DNA of 23,949 bases, taken from NCBI GenBank assembly GCA_964450715.1, contig CAYVFC010000125.1, positions 1-23,949 on the forward strand. Direction: 5' to 3'. Of the stretch, positions 15,403 to 23,883 are shown piece after piece. The stretch is from CAYVFC01 sp964450715. GTDB taxonomy: Bacteria > Myxococcota_A > Polyangia > Polyangiales > JAFGIB01. The translations under genes and the position numbers were made by a program. How positions within the stretch are numbered: position 1 is the stretch's first letter; every line of letters starts with the position of its first letter. Below the pieces are notes generated by a model. The model worked only from the letters and a program-made list of their open reading frames with translations, was not told the DNA's origin and did not search any database.

Positions 15403-17765
15403 GTGCCGCGGAGCTCGATCGGTCTATCGAGACCTGGATCCGTCCCATCGACGAAGCGTCTGCGGCGGGAATCGATTGCCGGCACGAGCCGATCCACACC
15501 GAGCTTCTGACCGAGATATCGAAGCTCGGATCGGTGACGGGCGGAACGGTCGACTGGGCCCGTGTCATCGAGCTGGGCGACCGGATCCTGTCGCAGAAGA
15601 GCAAGGACCTGCTGGTCGCCGTATACCTGGCGCACGCCCTGCACCGCACCCAGGGGCTGGACGGCCTGACCGCCGGTCTATCGCTGATTGGACGGTTTCT
15701 GGATACCTACGGCGACTCCGGCTATCCGACGCGACAGAATGCCCGATTCAACGCGCTAGACTGGTACCTTCGCTACACGCTCGAACGGCTCGCCTCGACC
15801 GACATCGGCGCGGCAGAGCCGGAAGGGTTGGCGCGGCTCGCGCAGGCGACCGGTGGTTTAAGCAGAATCGTGCGCGAGCGGTTTGGAGAGGCGGCTCCTG
15901 CTACCGGTCCGTTGCAGAAGGCCATCGAGCGGTTGGCCGGCGACGCCGCCCGGGATTCGGATCGCTCAGGCGACACCGCCGCCGATCCCGGATCGGTCCC
16001 CGGCGACGCCGCCGCCGGGGCCCTACCGACCGCACCGGTGCAGGGTGACGACCGGGCGGGCGGAGAGGCGCGACAAACGGCCGGAGGGGCAGCGTCCTCG
16101 CCCGGTTCCGATCCGCAACAGCCGGCCGCCGCGGGCCCGCCGTCGCCCGCGGCGCTGGCCGAACCATGGCTGGCGCCGATCTCGCCGGAATCGCCGGCCG
16201 GGGTGGACGCGCGCTACGAGCCGTCGCACGAGGCGGTACGAACGGAGATCGCCAAGCTGGTCTCGCTGACGGGCGAGTCGGTCAACTGGGATATGGTGAT
16301 AAAAGAGAGCGACGCGCTGCTCCGCAACCGCTCCAAGGATCTACTGATCGCCGCCTATCTGGCCTGGGGGCTGTACCTGAGGGACGGGTTGCGGGGCCTG
16401 GCGACGGGCGTGGCGCTGCTCGGCGATCTGCTGGACCGGTACTGGGACGCTCTGTTCCCGGCGGCGAAGCGCAACGCGCGCGCCCGCGCCAATGCCGTCA
16501 GCTGGTTGATCGAGCGTACCGACGCCATCGCCGAGATCCAGCCCGCGCCCGCGGACGCCGAGCACCTGCAGCTGCTCGAGGCGGCGGCGGACCGGCTGCT
16601 CGAGCAGGTCGGCGAGCGCTTCGACGACCAGAGCCGTCCCGCCGTGCGTCCCTTGCTGGAACGGATTCGACGACTGCGCCTGTCGCTACCCGAGGAACCC
16701 GCACCAGCGCCGCCCGCCGTTGCAACACGGGACACCGAAGGCGCACGGCAGCCGACCGAGCAGACCGAAGCGGCGCAGCAGCCGGAGCGAACCGGACAGA
16801 GGGCAATGGCGACCGGGCTGCCGCAGCAGGCGCCGGTTCTGGCCGCGACCGCCGACGAAGCCGACCTGGAGTCCTTCCTAGACGATACGCGGGCCGCCTT
16901 GCTCGAGGCCGGATCGGCTCTGTGCGCGACCGATCCGGCCAGTGCTCTGGGGCACCGCCTGACGGCAACCGCGCGGTTACTCCGCGTGCTCGAATCGCCG
17001 GACACGGAACAGGGCTCGATGACCATTGCGCCGGCCCCTCCGGCCGACGCGCTGGCCTACCTTCAACAGCTATGCGCGGACGCGAGCTGGTCCGAGCTGC
17101 TGACCGAGTCCGAGCTGTTGGTATCCCGGTTCATCTTTTCGCTCACCGCTCATCGCTTCGGGTGTCTTGCGCTGAAGAACCTCGGCGAGCGCTACGCCGG
17201 TGCCTACCGGGTATGGAGGGGGGAGCTGGCCGCTCTTTTACAGCGCGTTCCGGAGATCGTCGACTTACGCTTCTCGGACGGGACGCCGTTTGCCGACGAG
17301 CGCACCCGGCAGTGGATCGAATCGGAAATCGCGACCTCCGGCGCGGCCGCCCCCGCGCCCGGGTCTTCCGGCGCGGCCGAAGCGCCGCTCGAGGTCGTCG
17401 GTCGAGCCCGCCAGGCGCTGGCCGGGGGCGACGGCGCCGGGGCCCTCGCCATGCTGCAGGAGGCGATCGCCGGGACCGCGGCGGGACGCGAACGCTTTCA
17501 GTTGCGGCTAGAGCTGGCCGAAGCCTGTGCGGCGGAGAGCAAGATCGATGTCGCCGAGGGGCTCTACGCTACGCTGGTCGAGGAGGTCGGAGCACGATCG
17601 CTGGAGGAGTGGGAGCCCGGCCTTGCTATCCGATGCTACGCCGGCTACTACCGCCTGTTGGAGGGGAATTCTGCCAAAAATGAGGACACGACCGGGAAAT
17701 CGTCTATGATGTATCGGCGGTTGTGTCGCCTTGACCCGGCATGGGCATTACGTCGGACCTCATGA
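15399..17765 (+). CDS. tssA: T6SS assembly protein TssA with two tandem ImpA_N domains and a VasJ-type C-terminus
   Basis: 788 residues, larger than most TssA proteins (about 350-550). TssA primes baseplate and sheath assembly and caps the growing tail. The first ImpA_N domain spans about 13-128 (WIRPIDEASAAGID...SKDLLVAVYLAHAL). A Pro/Ala/Gly-rich linker (about 180-254) leads to a second, clearly homologous ImpA_N domain at about 256-375 (WLAPISPESPAGVD...SKDLLIAAYLAWGL). A second linker follows, and from about 495 a VC_A0119/VasJ-type C-terminal domain ends with ARSLEEWEPGLAIRCYAGYYR. The first copy has drifted in the YWDALFP region (YGDSGYP), so the second copy may keep the ancestral role. 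Start ATG overlaps the tagF stop (ATGA). A 48-base spacer precedes tssB. Confidence 0.9.
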   Translation: MSAAELDRSIETWIRPIDEASAAGIDCRHEPIHTELLTEISKLGSVTGGTVDWARVIELGDRILSQKSKDLLVAVYLAHALHRTQGLDGLTAGLSLIGRFLDTYGDSGYPTRQNARFNALDWYLRYTLERLASTDIGAAEPEGLARLAQATGGLSRIVRERFGEAAPATGPLQKAIERLAGDAARDSDRSGDTAADPGSVPGDAAAGALPTAPVQGDDRAGGEARQTAGGAASSPGSDPQQPAAAGPPSPAALAEPWLAPISPESPAGVDARYEPSHEAVRTEIAKLVSLTGESVNWDMVIKESDALLRNRSKDLLIAAYLAWGLYLRDGLRGLATGVALLGDLLDRYWDALFPAAKRNARARANAVSWLIERTDAIAEIQPAPADAEHLQLLEAAADRLLEQVGERFDDQSRPAVRPLLERIRRLRLSLPEEPAPAPPAVATRDTEGARQPTEQTEAAQQPERTGQRAMATGLPQQAPVLAATADEADLESFLDDTRAALLEAGSALCATDPASALGHRLTATARLLRVLESPDTEQGSMTIAPAPPADALAYLQQLCADASWSELLTESELLVSRFIFSLTAHRFGCLALKNLGERYAGAYRVWRGELAALLQRVPEIVDLRFSDGTPFADERTRQWIESEIATSGAAAPAPGSSGAAEAPLEVVGRARQALAGGDGAGALAMLQEAIAGTAAGRERFQLRLELAEACAAESKIDVAEGLYATLVEEVGARSLEEWEPGLAIRCYAGYYRLLEGNSAKNEDTTGKSSMMYRRLCRLDPAWALRRTS

Positions 17766-17802
17766 CTAGGGGGCCGACCGTCCGGCGAAAGAATGGAATT
17801 CT

Positions 17803-17809
17803 AGGAGGG
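17803..17809 (+). promoter_or_regulatory. Strong ribosome-binding site of tssB
   Basis: AGGAGGG lies four bases before the tssB ATG, the best Shine-Dalgarno match in the plus-strand block. This suits the high sheath-subunit output needed. Confidence 0.7.
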
Positions 17810-17813
17810 TAAA

Positions 17814-18314
17814 ATGGTCAAAACCGGTTCCGTGGCGCCCAAGGAGCGCGTAAACATCACCTACAAGCCCGCCACCGGGGATGGACAGGAAGAGATCGAG
17901 CTGCCGCACAAGGTCCTAGCCGTCGGCGACTATACCGGCCGGCCGGACGACCGGCCCCTGGAGGAGCGCAAGCCCATCTCCATAAATAAGGACAACTTCC
18001 AAGAGGTGCTGGCGGAGCAGAACGTGGGCGTGGAAATGGCGATTGCGGACAAGCTCTCGAGCGAACAGGGCGGCGAGCTATCGGTCAACCTCAAGTTCGC
18101 GTCTCTCAAGGACTTCGAGCCCGAGGGAGTCGTGCAGCAGGTACCCGAGCTGCGAAAGCTGCTGGAGCTGCGCGCCGCGCTGACGGCGCTCAAGGGGCCT
18201 CTGAGCTCCCGGCGGGGATTTCGCAAGAAGCTCGAAGCGCTGCTGGACGACGACGCGGCCCGGGATCAGCTGATGAAGGAAATCGGTCTGGATGGATCGA
18301 AGACCGAGAAGTAG
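17814..18314 (+). CDS. tssB: T6SS sheath small subunit TssB (VipA)
   Basis: 166 residues, normal for TssB. With TssC it forms the contractile sheath around the Hcp tube. The opening KTGSVAPKERVNITYKP and the block LPHKVLAVGDYTGRPDDRPLEER (about 30-52) are the standard TssB signatures, followed by KPISINKDNFQEVL and LSVNLKFASLKDFEPEGVV. A helical C-terminal part (about 110-166) carries the helix that packs against TssC. The gene lies 25 bases before tssC. Confidence 0.96.
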   Translation: MVKTGSVAPKERVNITYKPATGDGQEEIELPHKVLAVGDYTGRPDDRPLEERKPISINKDNFQEVLAEQNVGVEMAIADKLSSEQGGELSVNLKFASLKDFEPEGVVQQVPELRKLLELRAALTALKGPLSSRRGFRKKLEALLDDDAARDQLMKEIGLDGSKTEK

Positions 18315-18339
18315 CACTCGGTAACAAGGGAGCAGGCAC

Positions 18340-19824
18340 ATGGCGAACGACGAGCAAGCACAGGGCGCTGAACAAGAAGCAGCGGCAACCGAAGGCAGCC
18401 TTCTCGACGAAATCCTGTCGGAAACCAAGATCAAACCGGATGAGGATGCGTATACCGTAGCCAAGCAAGGCGTCGAGGCCTTCATCAGCGAGATGCTGTC
18501 GTCCGATCGGCGGGGCGAGAAGATCGATAAATCGGTGGTGGACGCCATGATAGCAGAGATCGACGCCCGCATGTCGTCCCAGGTGAACGAGATCCTGCAC
18601 CACCCGAGCTTTCAGAAGCTCGAATCATCCTGGCGCGGTCTCAAGTATCTGGTGGATAACACGGATTTCCGCGAGAATATCAAGATAGAAGTATTGAATT
18701 GCTCGAAGCAAGCTCTGCTCGAGGATTTCGAGGACTCGCCCGAGATCGTGAAGTCGGGGCTGTACCAGATCGCCTACTCCGGAGAATACGGGACCTTCGG
18801 CGGCCAACCCTACGCGCTGATGGTCGCGGACTTCGATTTCGGCCCCGGCCCCCAGGACATCGAGCTGCTGAGAAACGTCTCCGCGGTAGCAGCCATGTCC
18901 CACGCGCCCTTCATCGCCAATGCCGGTCCCGGGTTTTTCCAGGAAGATAGCTTCACCGAGTTCTCCAAGCTCAAGGATCTGCAGCCGATATTCGAAGGGC
19001 CTCAGTACGCGGCCTGGCACTCCTTCCGGGAGAGCGAAGACTCGCGGTATGTCGGCCTGACCATGCCCCGGTTCTTGCTGCGCTTCCCCTACGGACCGGA
19101 TACGGTTCCGGTCAAGTCCTTTAATTTCCAGGAGCAGTGCGTGGGCGACCACGATGCGTACCTATGGGGTTCGAGCTCGCTGGCGATGGCCGCGCGGATC
19201 AACGACTCGTTCGCCAAGTATCGCTGGAGCCCCAATATCATCGGCCCGCAGGCCGGGGGCGCGGTGGAGAACCTCCCGCTACACACTTACGAGGCGATGG
19301 GGGAGACCCAGTCGAAGATCCCGACCGAGATCCAGCTCACCGAACGGCAGGAGTTCGAGCTCTCCGAACAGGGCTTCATCGGTCTGGTCTACCGCAAGGA
19401 CAGCGACAACGCGGCGTTCTTCTCAGCCAACTCCGCGCAGAAGCCCAAGCTGTTCGGAAACACGCCCGAGGGAAAGACCGCGGAAACCAACTACCGGCTC
19501 GGCACCCAGCTGCCCTACATGTTCGTCATCACCAGGCTGGCCCACTACCTGAAGGTCATGCAGCGGGAGCAGATCGGGACCTGGAAGGAGAAGGCGGATC
19601 TCAATCGCGAGCTGAACAGATGGATAAGCCAGTACGTGGTAGACATGGAAAACCCGGCACCGGACGTACGTTCGCGGCGTCCTTTGCGCAGCGCATCGGT
19701 CGACGTCTCCGACGTGGAAGGGCAGCCGGGTTGGTATCGCTGTACTGTAAACGTACGCCCCCATTTCAAGTACATGGGCGCTGACTTCACCCTTTCGCTG
19801 GTCAGCAAGCTCGAAAAGAGCTGA
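18340..19824 (+). CDS. tssC: T6SS sheath large subunit TssC (VipB)
   Basis: 494 residues, the usual length for TssC. The N-terminal tail (about 1-60, Glu/Ala-rich then a helix starting SLLDEILSETK) includes the segment that ClpV recognises in other species. The core shows SFQKLESSWRGLKYLVDNT, YGTFGGQPYALMVADFDFGP and PRFLLRFPYG, all typical of VipB. The C-terminal end FKYMGADFTLSLVSKL is the expected final strand. An AGGGAG ribosome-binding site precedes the ATG. It is the last core T6SS gene in the block; a small stem-loop overlaps its stop codon, and the kinase gene starts 237 bases later. Confidence 0.97.
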   Translation: MANDEQAQGAEQEAAATEGSLLDEILSETKIKPDEDAYTVAKQGVEAFISEMLSSDRRGEKIDKSVVDAMIAEIDARMSSQVNEILHHPSFQKLESSWRGLKYLVDNTDFRENIKIEVLNCSKQALLEDFEDSPEIVKSGLYQIAYSGEYGTFGGQPYALMVADFDFGPGPQDIELLRNVSAVAAMSHAPFIANAGPGFFQEDSFTEFSKLKDLQPIFEGPQYAAWHSFRESEDSRYVGLTMPRFLLRFPYGPDTVPVKSFNFQEQCVGDHDAYLWGSSSLAMAARINDSFAKYRWSPNIIGPQAGGAVENLPLHTYEAMGETQSKIPTEIQLTERQEFELSEQGFIGLVYRKDSDNAAFFSANSAQKPKLFGNTPEGKTAETNYRLGTQLPYMFVITRLAHYLKVMQREQIGTWKEKADLNRELNRWISQYVVDMENPAPDVRSRRPLRSASVDVSDVEGQPGWYRCTVNVRPHFKYMGADFTLSLVSKLEKS

Positions 19825-19849
19825 GGCGCCCGGGCCGCGCGTCCTCAGC
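19820..19849 (+). terminator. Weak stem-loop at the end of tssC
   Basis: GCTGAGG (19820-19826) and CCTCAGC (19843-19849) form a 7-bp perfect stem that includes the tssC stop codon; the loop itself is GC-rich (CCCGGG). There is no following T-run, so termination is doubtful. It might instead limit 3' decay of the sheath message. Confidence 0.3.
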
Positions 19850-20036
19850 CCTCCTTCGATCGCTAACGGCTATTCGCCCGGTGGTGACCTCACCCAGCGA
19901 CCGCTCCTCTAACGGGGGCGGAGTGACGGGGGACAAAGGTGATTCCTGCGGATGGGGTCCAACCGTCGGGATCGCCGCTGTTCCCGTTTTCGGTACGCCG
20001 GCAGCGCCGCCGGTTTTCCTTCCCCGTTTCCCGGGG

Positions 20037-20042
20037 TATATT
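20037..20042 (+). promoter_or_regulatory. Candidate -10 box for the kinase gene
   Basis: TATATT lies 20 bases before the GTG start, inside an AT-rich patch (20037-20055) that stands out in GC-rich surroundings. The hexamer 17 bases upstream (TTTTCC) matches the -35 consensus at only three of six positions. It suggests, without proving, that the kinase is transcribed separately from tssC. Confidence 0.3.
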
Positions 20043-20061
20043 TTATTCGGAAAATCGAGCC

Positions 20062-21660
20062 GTGGTAGACGAAGCCAGAATCCCCGAGCCCGGTGACGTA
20101 GTCGCCGACAAGTACGAGATCGAATCCATGCTCGGCATGGGCGGCATGGGCGCGGTTTTCTCGGCGATCAATAAGCAGACGGACAAGCGATTTGCCATCA
20201 AGTGGCTGCTGCCGGACGTTTCGGGCGACGAACAGGCGGTACAGCGTTTCACTCGTGAAGCGCGCCTCGGCGGCCGCATCGAACACGCCAACGTCGTTGC
20301 GGTCTACGATATGGGAGAATTCCGCGGCTCGTTCTACATGGTGATGGAGCTCTTACGGGGAGAGTCGCTCAGCGCCTGTCTGAAGCGCGAGGGCCGGATC
20401 GAGCCGGTGCGCGCGGCTCGTTTGATGATCGGCGTGCTACGGGGGGTGGACGCCGCGCACCGCCTGGGCGTCGTACATCGCGACCTCAAGCCCGACAATA
20501 TCTTCCTTTCCCTAGGCCCCGAGGGTGACGTGGCCCGACCCAAGGTCCTGGACTTCGGCATTTCCAAACCCGCCCTGGACGATACGGTATCGCCCAGTAT
20601 CACCAAGACCGGCGTGGTGGTCGGAACCCCTCACTATCTGTCGCCCGAACAGATACGAGGTTCGAAGCAGGTCGATGCTCGCTCGGATGTCTACTCGCTC
20701 GGCGTGGTCCTCTACCAGACGCTCACCGGTCGGCTACCGTATACCGGCGATACCTACGGCGATCTGGTGATCCAGATCGTGACCGGAAACCCGCCCGCGG
20801 TTTCCAGTCTGGTATCCGAGCTTCCCTCGGGCCTGGAAGAATTGGTTTCCAAGGCCATGTCCATCGACCCGCAGAATCGCTTCGCCGACGCCGAGAGCTT
20901 TGGCCGCGCGCTGGAGCCCTTTGCCGAGGGAATGACCTTCGCCACCGGCCAGAATCGAACCATCAGCAGCGGTCTTCCCGACACGAGCGAGCAGGTGTTG
21001 CCCACACCGTTCGCGACCGAGGGCAGGGCTGCCGGCAGCCCGTCGAAGGGATCTCGGCGTCCGGTGCTCGGCCTTGTCATCGCGGCCGCGTTGCTCACGG
21101 TCCTGGTCGCTGGAATCGGTGGGTGGTTGCTGCTCGGCGGCCCGCGCCACCGCGATACGATGGCCTCCGAGCCGAAGCCGACCTTCGACCGGTCCGGGAG
21201 CAGCCCCGTCGAAAGAACCGCGGCGGGTAGTCCGAGCGGTGCAGGAGATCTGCCGTCGCTACCGACGGTAACCAAGGTCGAGGACGAGGAAATTCGCTTC
21301 AAGGTGGTCGAGAGCGAATCGATGGACCCGGGAGCGATCGCGACCCCGACGGGCGATCCCGGCTCGCAAACCCCGGCCGGCTCCTCGCCTCGACCCGTCT
21401 CGGCAACCGGCTCGTCACGGGCCTCCGAAACCGAAAGCGACGCCGATCGCGTTCGGCGAAAACGGTTCGAGCCTGATACCCGGCAGGCAAAGCCCTCCTC
21501 CGTGTCCGGAAAAGCATCGGCGCGCAAGAAACGAAAGCTCAAGCGAACACGGACCGATCAGGCCGACCCGAAAACGGGGCAGACCCCGAAAACACGCCCG
21601 GGCGACACCTCCCAGCCGCTAGGGCCGCGTACCGGAGAGCTGCGGGTCGAAGACTTCTAA
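20062..21660 (+). CDS. Transmembrane Hanks-type Ser/Thr protein kinase (PpkA/PknB-like)
   Basis: 532 residues from GTG 20062. The N-terminal cytoplasmic kinase domain (about 16-285) has a glycine loop GMGGMG from residue 24, the ATP-anchoring K47 in AIK, the catalytic H139-R-D141-LKPDN, D164-FG, and GTPHYLSPEQ in the activation segment; all key residues are intact. A membrane helix follows at about 334-360. The rest (about 361-532) would be outside the cytoplasmic membrane; it is Ser/Pro/Thr-rich, ends in a basic KRKLKRTR patch, and shows no PASTA or von Willebrand domain. The frame is open upstream to GTG 19939, but that extension is Arg/Pro-rich and unlike kinases. Its place behind tssC and the FHA gene at the other end suggest it switches on this T6SS. 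The kinase call is firm; its substrate is inference. Confidence 0.92.
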   Translation: MVDEARIPEPGDVVADKYEIESMLGMGGMGAVFSAINKQTDKRFAIKWLLPDVSGDEQAVQRFTREARLGGRIEHANVVAVYDMGEFRGSFYMVMELLRGESLSACLKREGRIEPVRAARLMIGVLRGVDAAHRLGVVHRDLKPDNIFLSLGPEGDVARPKVLDFGISKPALDDTVSPSITKTGVVVGTPHYLSPEQIRGSKQVDARSDVYSLGVVLYQTLTGRLPYTGDTYGDLVIQIVTGNPPAVSSLVSELPSGLEELVSKAMSIDPQNRFADAESFGRALEPFAEGMTFATGQNRTISSGLPDTSEQVLPTPFATEGRAAGSPSKGSRRPVLGLVIAAALLTVLVAGIGGWLLLGGPRHRDTMASEPKPTFDRSGSSPVERTAAGSPSGAGDLPSLPTVTKVEDEEIRFKVVESESMDPGAIATPTGDPGSQTPAGSSPRPVSATGSSRASETESDADRVRRKRFEPDTRQAKPSSVSGKASARKKRKLKRTRTDQADPKTGQTPKTRPGDTSQPLGPRTGELRVEDF

Positions 21661-21874
21661 AAGGATTACTCCACCCCACCCTGGGTTTTCTCAGCCGGAC
21701 CACATACACTCGCGGCGTCTCTCGGGCGGGGTTACCGCATCTGCGGCGTCCGCCTTCGCCAAAAGATTGCCCCATATTCCTTCTCGACCGTCCTTGCAGC
21801 TGCGGCAACCGCGTCGGCTGCGGCCCGGAAGCAACAAACCGTGGAGTTGGCGAATCGCCCTTTGAACGCTCCCG
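21661..21874. other. Convergent intergenic gap, kinase / membrane sulfatase-like gene
   Basis: The 214 bases between the two convergent stop codons hold no supported gene. A short CCGCA/TGCGG inverted repeat near 21736-21747 has only two loop bases and no T-run. I see no convincing bidirectional terminator. Confidence 0.5.
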
Positions 21875-23791
21875 TCAGAGATAGGGCCTGAGCTGGGCAG
21901 CCGTGTCGGGCTGCTCGGCGATTAGGTTGTGCTGTTCGCGGGCGTCGCGCGCCACGTCGAAGAGGGCCTCGGAGCCGACGGTGGAGTCTCTGATCAGCTT
22001 ATAGCGGCCGAGGATGGCGGCGCTCTTGGAGTCGCGGCTGGCGCAGGCCGGCTGCGCCCTTGGCGGTGGTTGCGTGCCCTCGCGCAGGTGCTGGACCAAC
22101 TTCGCTTGCTCGGCTTCACCCGTGAGTAGACCGTGCAGGTCGAGCACGTTTGTGACCCGTTCTATGCGCGCAGCCGGCAGGTCGAAGTCGGTCAGGATCA
22201 GGGGAATGCGCAGCTGGTCCTCGAACAGGGTGCTGCGGTGGCCGCTCACGCCGTGCCACCCGAAGGCGTGGCCGTGGTCGGAGGTGAAAACGAAGCGCGC
22301 CTCAGGGCTGAGCGCGACCAGCTCGCCGTACAGCCGGCGCAGCACCGCGTCGGTCCCCGCGAGCGCCTCGTCGTAGCCGTCCTCCTCGTCCTCGCCGAAG
22401 CGGTGATCGGCGAAGCGCTGGTAGGGCTTGTGGGTGGAGACCATATGCACGATCGCGAAGATGGGCGCGTCAGTGTCGCGAACGAAGTTCAGTAAGCCGT
22501 TGGCGTTCCACTGGGCCTTGGCGTAGTTGACCGTCACGTCGCAACGCTCGGGCGCCGACAGCAGACGGAACATCTCCTCGGCGTAGGGGATGTCGCAGTA
22601 GGTCCGGTAACCGAGCCGGTGAAAGCGCTGGATCAGCGTCGCTTGGGCGCGCTCTCCGTAGCGCGGCCGGCGTTGCAGTTTGAACTCCACGCCGGAGAGC
22701 AGGGTCAGCATTGTGGCCTCGGTGTCTGGCACCACGGTGTAGTGGCGCGCGAAGAAGACGCCGCGGCGGGCCTGCTCCGCGAGGAAAGGCGTGGTGTCGC
22801 GTTCGGTCACCCGCAGGCCCACGGGCAGGCTGCTGCGGAAGGGACTGACGCCGTCCACCGAGAGGATGAAGAGGTCGCGACCACCCACCAGGTCGAAGGC
22901 GGGCTGCCGGTTGGGCGGCCGTGCCGGCCGCTTGCGGGTTGGGCGGCTGCCCCGCGCCCACTCGCGGACCTGGCCTATCAGGCGCAAGGCCTTGCCGGAG
23001 AAGGGGGCGAATTCGGAGACGTAGAAGTTGGCCAGCGGCCGGCTGGACCAGGGCGCGAGCGGCGGCAGGCCCACGAGCAGCAGGACGCATAGGGAGACGA
23101 GCATCAGCGTATCGCGCCGCCAGCGACCCGGTACTCCCGCGACGCTCAGCTCCAGAATGCACAGGGCAGCGGTCAGGCCGAGCAGACCGTGCAGCGGTAC
23201 GTAGAGCCGCGGCAGCACCAGGTAGTCCACGGTCACGAGCCCGGCAAAGCAAGCGAGCAGGAGCACGCGGTACAGAACAGGGCGCTCCGAGAGCCGCTGC
23301 CGCAAGCGCAGCACGATCAAGAGGGTCGCGAACCCGGCCGACAGCAGGCCGGCGCCCAGTAATAGCCCCCGGCCGACACCCCCGATATGCTCCCGAGCCC
23401 AGCGGCCGCTTTGCAGATACGGAACCAGCCACAGCGTGAGTGCCGTCAGATAGGGCAGCGCCCCCAAGGTCAGTCGCAGGGCCGCACTTTGCCCGGGCAC
23501 GCTCGCCTCGAGGGCGCTCGCCAGCCGAACCACCAGCGCCAATAGCCCGGCGAGCACGAGGGAAAGCACCAGCAGCGCCCAGAGGCCTACCGCATAGGCC
23601 TTCACCACCACGCCGGGCTCGCCCAGTAACTCCAGGTCTCGCGCGCGTAGCAGAGTACCCAGATACACCCAAACCAGGTCAACGGCGGCAAGCAGCAGCG
23701 CGCACACGATGGCGCCCTGGAGCAGTCGCAGCTGCGGGCGTGGCTGCCGTGGATCTTTCAGCTCGGCCGGCATCGCGCGCAAGTATCGCAT
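21875..23791 (-). CDS. Polytopic membrane protein with LtaS/EptA-like alkaline-phosphatase-superfamily domain
   Basis: 638 residues. The N-terminal half (about 20-245) holds six or seven predicted membrane helices; the C-terminal half (about 300-638) is a sulfatase-fold (PF00884-like) domain that would face the periplasm. Metal and catalytic positions visible: D313 in LSVDG, D505-H506 in TSDHGHAFGWHG, and the GHRSTLFEDQLRIPLI segment typical of the fold. Ten residues before the LLSG glycine, where arylsulfatases have the formylglycine Cys of C-x-P-S-R, this protein has T357. A threonine nucleophile is typical of lipoteichoic-acid synthases and phosphoethanolamine transferases, so transfer of a phospho-alcohol group to a surface glycan or lipid is plausible. 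The substrate is unknown. The start is ATG 23791 with a weak ribosome-binding site; ATG 23773 is an alternative. It is transcribed towards the T6SS block and shows no obvious functional link to it. Confidence 0.75.
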   Translation of the reverse strand: MRYLRAMPAELKDPRQPRPQLRLLQGAIVCALLLAAVDLVWVYLGTLLRARDLELLGEPGVVVKAYAVGLWALLVLSLVLAGLLALVVRLASALEASVPGQSAALRLTLGALPYLTALTLWLVPYLQSGRWAREHIGGVGRGLLLGAGLLSAGFATLLIVLRLRQRLSERPVLYRVLLLACFAGLVTVDYLVLPRLYVPLHGLLGLTAALCILELSVAGVPGRWRRDTLMLVSLCVLLLVGLPPLAPWSSRPLANFYVSEFAPFSGKALRLIGQVREWARGSRPTRKRPARPPNRQPAFDLVGGRDLFILSVDGVSPFRSSLPVGLRVTERDTTPFLAEQARRGVFFARHYTVVPDTEATMLTLLSGVEFKLQRRPRYGERAQATLIQRFHRLGYRTYCDIPYAEEMFRLLSAPERCDVTVNYAKAQWNANGLLNFVRDTDAPIFAIVHMVSTHKPYQRFADHRFGEDEEDGYDEALAGTDAVLRRLYGELVALSPEARFVFTSDHGHAFGWHGVSGHRSTLFEDQLRIPLILTDFDLPAARIERVTNVLDLHGLLTGEAEQAKLVQHLREGTQPPPRAQPACASRDSKSAAILGRYKLIRDSTVGSEALFDVARDAREQHNLIAEQPDTAAQLRPYL

Positions 23792-23883
23792 TATACCGGC
23801 CCGTTTTGTAAGCGTTCAGGCCTTGGACAGCGCGGCGGCCAAGCCGCCCGATAAAAGTTCGGCGCTCAGCAGGGCCGGTGAGG

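Noticed and set aside
16166..17683. Plus-strand open frame within tssA in another frame
   Set aside because: Composition is low-complexity Arg/Gly/Ala; the TssA frame carries the conserved domains.
19939..20061. 41-residue N-terminal extension of the kinase from an upstream GTG
   Set aside because: The segment is Arg/Pro/Phe-rich and unlike kinase N-termini; a candidate -10 box lies inside it, so the GTG at 20062 is more likely.
21661..21710. Terminator right after the kinase stop
   Set aside because: The ACCC-T-GGGT inverted repeat before TTTT has a stem of only four pairs and a one-base loop, which cannot fold.
22470..23672. Minus-strand open frame overlapping the membrane sulfatase-like gene
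   Set aside because: It is the +1 frame of that gene, Arg/Ala/Gly-rich, and lacks the catalytic motifs that the main frame shows.
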